Assembly (NCBI GenBank): GCA_002368715.1
Contig: DFEO01000067.1
Span: 1 to 10,803 of the forward strand
Length of the DNA: 10,803 bases
Source of the DNA: Ruminococcus sp. UBA3800
Lineage (GTDB): Bacteria; Bacillota; Clostridia; Oscillospirales; Ruminococcaceae
Direction of reading: 5' to 3'
Under the pieces are notes generated by a model, which saw only the letters and a program-made list of their open reading frames with translations, did no database searches and was not told the DNA's origin. Positions 6,673 to 10,803 of this stretch are shown piece after piece. Position 1 is the first letter of the stretch; the number at the start of each line of letters is the position of its first letter. The position numbers and the translations under genes were made by a program.

Positions 6673-6692
6673 TCCCTTTTTAATGTTGCGAC

Positions 6693-6729
6693 AAAAAAAG
6701 CTCCGAAGCTTTTTTCGCTCCGGAGCTTT
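6693..6729 (-). terminator. Rho-independent terminator after the solute-binding protein gene
   Basis: On the minus strand a 13-pair stem (arms 6717-6729 and 6697-6709, one G-U wobble) with a seven-base loop (6710-6716) is followed by seven T residues (complement of 6693-6699). It begins ten bases after the stop codon at 6740, so the GH43/solute-binding transcript ends here with no permease genes. Confidence 0.93.
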
Positions 6730-6739
6730 GTGATCGTGC

Positions 6740-8167
6740 TTACTTTTCGCCGCTGACGATCTTCTGGATCTCGGTATTTATCGTCTTTATCTCGGAATTT
6801 ACCGTGGTGCTGTATGCCTCTCTTACGGATGCCCATGTCTGCTGGTTGCCGTCGGCATCGGGCTGAGAGGAAAGGATGTAGAGCGTATCTGTCAGGCAGT
6901 TGTTGCCGTCAAACGCCTTGGGGTCGCCAAGAGCATTCGAAATACCGTAGCAGTAGTCATAGATCATATAGTAATCAGGCGATACCACATCGGTCTTGAC
7001 ACCGTACATCTCCTCTGTCCAGGTGGGGTTGTTCTCCATAAACTTGTCCTTGTTGGTCTGCTGATAGTCAGGATCCGTGTAAGTAACACGGCAGCACTCC
7101 AGCCAGCACTTCATCGCCTCGTTCTTAGTCGAGCCCCTTGTCCACATAAATGCCTTCATATCCGACGTTGTTATCTTCTGCGGATTCTTTGTATACTGCG
7201 GCATAGGAACGACAGCCCAGTCGTCGCTGTCCTTCGGGGCATTGCTTCCCGAATAGCCCCAGTCGCCCATCGCATAGAACAGGCAGCCCTGATTGAAGGC
7301 TTCCCTTGCAGAGCCTATCCAGCCGTTGAGGATGATATTCTCCTTGTTAAGGTCGTAAAGCAGGCTCTGTGCAGCCTCGATATCTGGGTCGTCAAGGTTC
7401 GACTCGAAGGTGCCGGTCTCACTGTCATAGTTTACAAGCGTCTTTCCCGTCTGCTGAGTTATGTGCTCCTTGAAGAAGCCGTTTATGCCGTAGATCTCTT
7501 CCCCGTCGCCGTTCTCGACATACTCTCTCATTATCTCAGCCCAGTTGTCCCAGTTCCACTCACCCTGGAGATAGAGCTCATACGGGTCTTCAAGACCCTC
7601 GTTCTCTATTATCTCGTGGTTATAGCACATCATTGCAGATGCCTCATACCTGAGCGGTGCCACATAGTGATTGCCGGCAAGAGCATACTGCTCGGCGTCG
7701 TCCTTCACATCAGCCCACAGCGGATCGTCAAAGCTTACTATCGGGTCGATAGGCTGGTGCATATTCGCAACAACGTGAGCCGGGAACGAAAGCCACTCAT
7801 AGTTGGTCATATCCGGTATATCCTTATTTGCAAGCAGAGCCGCAGCAAGATCGTCAAAGCGCTCGAAATAGCTTGTCCTCTGATAGTCGATCTTTCCGCC
7901 CTTGCTCTCGAACAGGGTAAGCTCGGTGCTCTTTTCGGGGTTGGCTCTGGTGGGGTTCAGGTCAGACACACCAAGATACAGAAGTGTCGTTTCTGCACCA
8001 TCGGGGATAGCATCTACCTTGTCGGTCGGTGCGACCTCAACATTCTCGGTAGCCTCAAAGCTGTCCTCCTTCTTTGAGGAGCTGTCGTCCTTCGAGCCGC
8101 AGGATGCAGCCGAAAAGGCCATAAACACCGCCGCACTGAAAGCACATATTTTCTTCATTTTCATCAT
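6740..8167 (-). CDS. Family 1 extracellular solute-binding lipoprotein (sugar ABC transporter)
   Basis: This 475-residue lipoprotein is the substrate-capture subunit of a carbohydrate ABC importer. The signal peptide ends at AASC, putting the lipid on Cys23; the -3 residue is Ala, which is less common than Leu. A Ser/Lys/Asp/Glu-rich linker (24-55) joins it to the binding domain. Family features include DDLAAALLANKDIPDMTNYEW, MMCYNHEIIENEGLEDPYELYLQGEWNWD (split here only for naming, about 178-206), FNQGCLFYAMGDWG and the WAVVPMPQY segment, all typical of type 1 binding proteins for oligosaccharides. The many Trp and Tyr residues fit sugar stacking. An AAGGAGG site lies directly upstream; the ATG at 8167 and the adjacent one at 8164 are both possible, with the second slightly better spaced. 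It follows the GH43 gene by 15 bp. No permease or ATPase gene is adjacent, so partner subunits must be encoded elsewhere. Confidence 0.9.
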   Translation of the reverse strand: MMKMKKICAFSAAVFMAFSAASCGSKDDSSSKKEDSFEATENVEVAPTDKVDAIPDGAETTLLYLGVSDLNPTRANPEKSTELTLFESKGGKIDYQRTSYFERFDDLAAALLANKDIPDMTNYEWLSFPAHVVANMHQPIDPIVSFDDPLWADVKDDAEQYALAGNHYVAPLRYEASAMMCYNHEIIENEGLEDPYELYLQGEWNWDNWAEIMREYVENGDGEEIYGINGFFKEHITQQTGKTLVNYDSETGTFESNLDDPDIEAAQSLLYDLNKENIILNGWIGSAREAFNQGCLFYAMGDWGYSGSNAPKDSDDWAVVPMPQYTKNPQKITTSDMKAFMWTRGSTKNEAMKCWLECCRVTYTDPDYQQTNKDKFMENNPTWTEEMYGVKTDVVSPDYYMIYDYCYGISNALGDPKAFDGNNCLTDTLYILSSQPDADGNQQTWASVREAYSTTVNSEIKTINTEIQKIVSGEK

Positions 8168-8182
8168 CGGTCCCTCCTTGAG

Positions 8183-9514
8183 TTATTTAATAAATACAAA
8201 TTCCAGCAGTTCAAAAAGGTCTTTCCCTTCAAAGAACTGCGCTGTCCAGTCTGTCAGCTTATGCTCTGCAACAAAGTATATCGAATGTCTTCCTGTAAGC
8301 GGTCTGAGCCTTGCCTTGTAGATGCCGTCGGCCGTGCCTATCTCGCACGATCCGAGCTCTTCGCCGTTCTCCCAGTCATCCGCCATTATCCTTATCCTGC
8401 ATTTCGTTCCCATACCTCTTATCTTAAAGGCTATCTGCATGGTATCTCCGGTGAAGTCCTCACCGAAGTCAAAATACTTATATCCCATGACCGCTCCGTC
8501 CCTGACACTTGTTATCACCCTTGTAAAGAGGTCCTTCTCAGTGATAAAGCAGCCGCCCTTCAGAACACAGGCTATCTCGGCGGGCGTTATCTTATAAGGA
8601 TCAAGCGCATCCTCAAAGCCCAGAGAGGTCATCTCGACAGGCGGTATAGTGCCGTCAGGAAGTATCTCGATCTTCTCGGCACAAACTCTCCTCGACATTA
8701 TCGAGCCGTTTGTCATCTTGTGATAGAACACATACCACTGACCGTTTATGCAGGCTATGGAGCCGTGGTCGTTGCCGCCGGGATAGTCCACCGAATTGTC
8801 GATGATATATCCCCGATAAGTAAAGGGTCCTCTCGGAGAATCCGCAGTTGCATAAGCAAGGCGGCTACCCTTGCAGGGCGAATAGATAAAATAATAGGTG
8901 TCGCCTATCTTTCTTGGAGAGCTTGCTTCAAAAAAGCGCTCCTCCTCGGGAACGTCCTCGCTGTCGCCGATAACGGGACGCATATAAGAGCCGTCTATGA
9001 CAGTGTGCATATCATCGGGATCGAGCTCGTTCATATTCGACTCGGTAAACCCGTAATAAACATATACCCTTCCGTCGTCATCCACCAGGACTCCCGGGTC
9101 ATTGAATATGCCGTCGTCGCCCACCTTTTTGCCCTTATAGTCATACCTGCCGATTAATCTGAACGGTCCCTCGGGCTTGTCGCTCACGCTCACAGCTCCC
9201 TCGGCACCAACGATATAGGTATAAAGGTAATACTTCCCGTCTTTTTCCACCACATCCGGCGCAAAGAGCAGATTGTTCGTCCACTCCGAGGTATCGGCCT
9301 TTCTGTCTGTCCCGTCCGCCGTGCGGAAGCTGTCACCGTGACAGTGCCAGTTGTTCAGGTCGTTCACATCAGCCGACCAGACCTTCAGCTTATAGTCGCA
9401 GAACTCATTGCTCGCAGGCCTGTCGTGGGAGCCGTAGAGATATATCCTGTTTCCGAATACACGAGGCTCGGCATCGGGGATATATTCCCACAGCGGTAAT
9501 ATCGGATTTGGCAT
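8183..9514 (-). CDS. Glycoside hydrolase family 43 enzyme, probably cytoplasmic
   Basis: This 443-residue enzyme has an N-terminal five-bladed GH43 domain (about 1-300) and a C-terminal beta-rich region (about 320-443) resembling a CBM6-type carbohydrate-binding module. The catalytic residues can be placed: base Asp14 (YIPDAEPRVFG), pKa-tuning Asp139 (FNDPGVLVDDDG), and acid Glu196 (RFFEASSPRKIGDTYYFIYS is the surrounding segment). His250 in NDHGS is also conserved in the family. GH43 enzymes act as beta-xylosidases, alpha-arabinofuranosidases, arabinanases or galactan exo-enzymes; the substrate is not certain here. There is no signal peptide, so it should act in the cytoplasm on imported oligosaccharides, consistent with the binding-protein gene 15 bp downstream. 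The ATG at 9514 has GGAGG six bases upstream; the longer frame reaching 9556 would start inside the leader and lacks a ribosome site. Confidence 0.92.
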   Translation of the reverse strand: MPNPILPLWEYIPDAEPRVFGNRIYLYGSHDRPASNEFCDYKLKVWSADVNDLNNWHCHGDSFRTADGTDRKADTSEWTNNLLFAPDVVEKDGKYYLYTYIVGAEGAVSVSDKPEGPFRLIGRYDYKGKKVGDDGIFNDPGVLVDDDGRVYVYYGFTESNMNELDPDDMHTVIDGSYMRPVIGDSEDVPEEERFFEASSPRKIGDTYYFIYSPCKGSRLAYATADSPRGPFTYRGYIIDNSVDYPGGNDHGSIACINGQWYVFYHKMTNGSIMSRRVCAEKIEILPDGTIPPVEMTSLGFEDALDPYKITPAEIACVLKGGCFITEKDLFTRVITSVRDGAVMGYKYFDFGEDFTGDTMQIAFKIRGMGTKCRIRIMADDWENGEELGSCEIGTADGIYKARLRPLTGRHSIYFVAEHKLTDWTAQFFEGKDLFELLEFVFIK

Positions 9515-9547
9515 AAAGCACCTCCAGTGTATCAAAATATTAACCTC

Positions 9548-9570
9548 AAAAGTCATTTTAATGCACTTTT
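9548..9570. promoter_or_regulatory. Operator-like palindrome just after the GH43 transcription start
   Basis: The arms AAAAGTCATT (9548-9557) and AATG-C-ACTTTT (9560-9570) are inverted copies with one extra C and a two-base centre. The element lies directly downstream of the predicted start near 9572, where a repressor would block transcription. A wider inverted pair, TGTATC at 9528-9533 and GATACA at 9573-9578, brackets it. Regulation by a sugar-responsive repressor is inferred. Confidence 0.5.
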
Positions 9571-9578
9571 ACGATACA

Positions 9579-9607
9579 AGTATAACACATATGACCAAAA
9601 CTTTCAA
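9579..9607 (-). promoter_or_regulatory. Sigma-A-type promoter for the GH43/solute-binding unit
   Basis: On the minus strand a -35 box TTGAAA (9602-9607) and a -10 box TATACT (9579-9584) are 17 bases apart. The predicted start is near 9572 and the leader is about 57 bases long, ending in the GGAGG site of the GH43 gene. Confidence 0.8.
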
Positions 9608-9637
9608 CCATAAATATTTAATTTATATGAAAATATG

Positions 9638-9687
9638 CAAAAAACAACAAAGCGCCGCTTTCTCTTTTCGGAAAAAGCAGCGCCTTT
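9638..9687 (-). terminator. Rho-independent terminator after the aldo/keto reductase gene
   Basis: On the minus strand a GC-rich stem (arms 9674-9687 and 9649-9661, one bulged base and one wobble) is followed by a T-rich tail (complement of 9638-9648). It lies 28 bases after the reductase stop codon and before the GH43 promoter. The plus strand also carries a T-rich tail after the hairpin, but no plus-strand gene ends here. Confidence 0.85.
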
Positions 9688-9715
9688 CTTTTTAATTTGT
9701 TTATACCCCGTCCGG

Positions 9716-10684
9716 TCAGACCATATTTTCAAGGAACGCCACGGTCTTCGAGTCATACTTTATATCCTGAGCGGACATATCCTCATCGAGCTGCCAGAGC
9801 TTTGTCACAGCAAAAACAGAGGACACAAAAAACGGCTGGCTGTTTAGATACGCAAGCGGTATCACCGCAGCGGCGACACCTGTCTCCTCGCTTATCTTCT
9901 TGACCTTTGCGAGCTTGGCCAGGTTTGCAACGGTAGCATACTGTCCCTCGGGGAGATTGTTTGCAGCGTCACCCTTGGCAAGCTTTGCAAAAAAGCCCTT
10001 GGCCTGAGGCGAATAAGCCATGACCGGGAATCTGTGTTTGCGATACCATGCGAACTCCTTCGTATCCATACACACAACAGTGTGGTCTCCGATGGTTTCC
10101 GGGCTTGCATGAGCAAGGCTGTAACTTATCTGGCTGACCCTTATCGGCTCAAGTCCGTGCTCCTCAGCATAGCTGTTAGCCTGTGCGATACGCTTTGTCG
10201 TCCAGTTTGACACGCCTATAAAATGTATCCTTCCGTCCTCATAAAAACGGTTGAGCATTTCCATTATCTCACCGACAGGAACGCTCACATCATCCCTGTG
10301 AAGAAAATATATGTCGATATAGTCCGTCCGGAGCGCTTTAAGGCTCTCATTAAGATCAAACTCCACCTCGGCAGCAGAAAGCCTTCCGGTATCCATAGTC
10401 TCAAGATCAGGATGACCGCCCTTCGTACACAGGAGCACCTTGTCACGGTTGCCCCTTGCCTCCATCCACCTGCCGATAACGCTCTCGCTAGCGCCCTCGC
10501 CGCCCTCGAGCCACGAACAGTAGACCCTTGCGGTATCTATACAGTGACCGCCGAGCTCCATATATCTGTCAAGAAAACTGAAATACGTTTCGTCATTATC
10601 ATTATTTTCAAAGCCTGCTCCTCCAAAGCTGAGTGCAGGCAGCTGCACCGAATATCTGTCATTTTTCAGCTCGTGTTTCAGCAT
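9716..10684 (-). CDS. Aldo/keto reductase
   Basis: This 322-residue protein has the (beta/alpha)8 barrel of the aldo/keto reductase superfamily, cytoplasmic enzymes that reduce carbonyl groups with NADPH or NADH. The catalytic tetrad is complete: Asp50 and Tyr55 in CIDTARVY, Lys88 in LLCTKGG, and His129 in YFLHRDD. Other landmarks are SLKALRTDYIDIYFLH, GRIHFIGVSNW (about 151-161) and VMAYSPQAKGFF. It resembles general bacterial AKRs of the oxidoreductase type; the substrate is unknown. The ATG at 10684 is chosen because GGAGAG ends eight bases upstream; the ATG at 10690 is only two bases from that site and is less likely, though possible. The in-frame TTG at 10717 lies in a leader inverted repeat. 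It appears monocistronic with its own promoter and terminator. Confidence 0.92.
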   Translation of the reverse strand: MLKHELKNDRYSVQLPALSFGGAGFENNDNDETYFSFLDRYMELGGHCIDTARVYCSWLEGGEGASESVIGRWMEARGNRDKVLLCTKGGHPDLETMDTGRLSAAEVEFDLNESLKALRTDYIDIYFLHRDDVSVPVGEIMEMLNRFYEDGRIHFIGVSNWTTKRIAQANSYAEEHGLEPIRVSQISYSLAHASPETIGDHTVVCMDTKEFAWYRKHRFPVMAYSPQAKGFFAKLAKGDAANNLPEGQYATVANLAKLAKVKKISEETGVAAAVIPLAYLNSQPFFVSSVFAVTKLWQLDEDMSAQDIKYDSKTVAFLENMV

Positions 10685-10705
10685 CTTCATCACTCTCCAT
10701 ATGAT

Positions 10706-10723
10706 ACCTGCCGACAAGCAGGT
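10706..10723. promoter_or_regulatory. Inverted repeat in the aldo/keto reductase leader (possible operator)
   Basis: Perfect six-base arms ACCTGC (10706-10711) and GCAGGT (10718-10723) flank a six-base centre. It lies between the predicted -10 box and the ribosome site, so it could be a repressor-binding site or a small leader hairpin. No T-run follows, so it is not a terminator. Confidence 0.4.
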
Positions 10724-10755
10724 GTGTTAATTACATCAATCTTTTAACCATTATA

Positions 10756-10764
10756 ATTATAGCA
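10756..10764 (-). promoter_or_regulatory. Extended -10 promoter for the aldo/keto reductase gene
   Basis: On the minus strand TGCTATAAT gives an extended -10 motif (TG at 10763-10764, TATAAT at 10756-10761), directly followed by a second TATAAT. The best upstream -35 candidate, TTAAAT at 10780-10785, is poor, so recognition probably relies on the extended -10. The region out to the window edge is AT-rich and holds no gene that I can see. Confidence 0.6.
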
Positions 10765-10803
10765 TAGAAACAGAGTTTAATTTAATAATATTTTGTAAAT
10801 TTT

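Larger units (their letters stand above)
6365..6690. repeat. AT-rich degenerate repeat array with ~11-bp period, no gene
   Basis: This gene-free stretch fills the space between the CYTH promoter and the solute-binding protein terminator. It is extremely AT-rich (11 G/C in the 60 bases 6481-6540) and reads as about 28 degenerate units of 9-15 bases, mostly 10-12, of the form T-run followed by TAC, GTA or TATAC on the plus strand (GTAT, a gap, then an A-run on the minus strand). T-runs of four or more are centred near 6367, 6377, 6388, 6399, 6421, 6444, 6453, 6486, 6500, 6512, 6577, 6602, 6613, 6646, 6669 and 6679. Most gaps are near multiples of 11, with exceptions of 14 and 25. That spacing matches the DNA helical repeat, so the tracts would lie on one face and could bend the DNA. 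I see no open reading frame of interest or known RNA motif. Function is unknown. Confidence 0.7.

Noticed and set aside
6365..6690. CRISPR array or plasmid-type iterons
   Set aside because: There are no identical repeats separated by unique spacers, no cas genes, and no replication initiator gene. The units are short and degenerate.
6365..6690. Cluster of promoters suggested by many TATAAT-like words
   Set aside because: Such words are expected in DNA this AT-rich, and I found no paired -35 boxes within the array apart from the CYTH promoter at its edge.
6633..6836. 67-codon minus-strand frame running into the AT-rich array
   Set aside because: It overlaps the end of the solute-binding gene in another frame and crosses the terminator hairpin. 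No ribosome site supports it.
8261..9157. 298-codon open frame on the plus strand
   Set aside because: It is opposite the GH43 gene, which has clear catalytic motifs. The plus frame looks like a codon-bias shadow.

Overview
The window looks like chromosomal DNA of a Gram-positive, polysaccharide-degrading Clostridia member, most likely Ruminococcus or a close Oscillospiraceae relative. This rests on the Gram-positive-type lipoproteins, strong GGAGG ribosome sites, consensus sigma-A-type promoters, a RicT homologue, a cytoplasmic GH43 glycosidase beside a sugar-binding lipoprotein, and AT-rich intergenic DNA next to much less AT-rich genes. The genus is an inference. All ten genes are on the minus strand, so transcription runs from high to low coordinates. 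I saw no tRNA, rRNA, insertion sequence, phage gene or CRISPR array.

Layout in transcription order. At 10685-10761 an extended -10 promoter and a leader with an inverted repeat precede an aldo/keto reductase (9716-10684), which ends at a hairpin terminator (9638-9687). A TTGAAA/TATACT promoter and an operator-like palindrome then precede a two-gene sugar unit: a cytoplasmic GH43 glycosidase (8183-9514) and, 15 bp later, a family 1 solute-binding lipoprotein (6740-8167), closed by a strong terminator (6693-6729). No permease genes follow. Between that terminator and the next promoter lies about 325 bp of very AT-rich DNA made of a degenerate repeat of about 11 bp. This is the most unusual feature of the window.

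A CYTH-domain triphosphatase-like gene (5750-6295) follows. Its stop codon overlaps the -35 box of the next gene, a PrsA/SurA-like lipoprotein (4235-5674) with a large acidic low-complexity insert in its isomerase-like domain and no recognisable catalytic histidine. A strong terminator (4192-4227) ends it.

The last unit starts from a near-consensus promoter (4131-4159). It reads through a TrhA/hemolysin III membrane protein, an alpha/beta hydrolase, an OmpR-family response regulator, a sensor histidine kinase that overlaps the regulator by 17 bp, and, after a 59-bp gap, the start of ricT, which runs off the window. The tight spacing and lack of internal terminators suggest one transcript. The two-component pair may respond to envelope or membrane conditions, but its signal and targets are not visible here.
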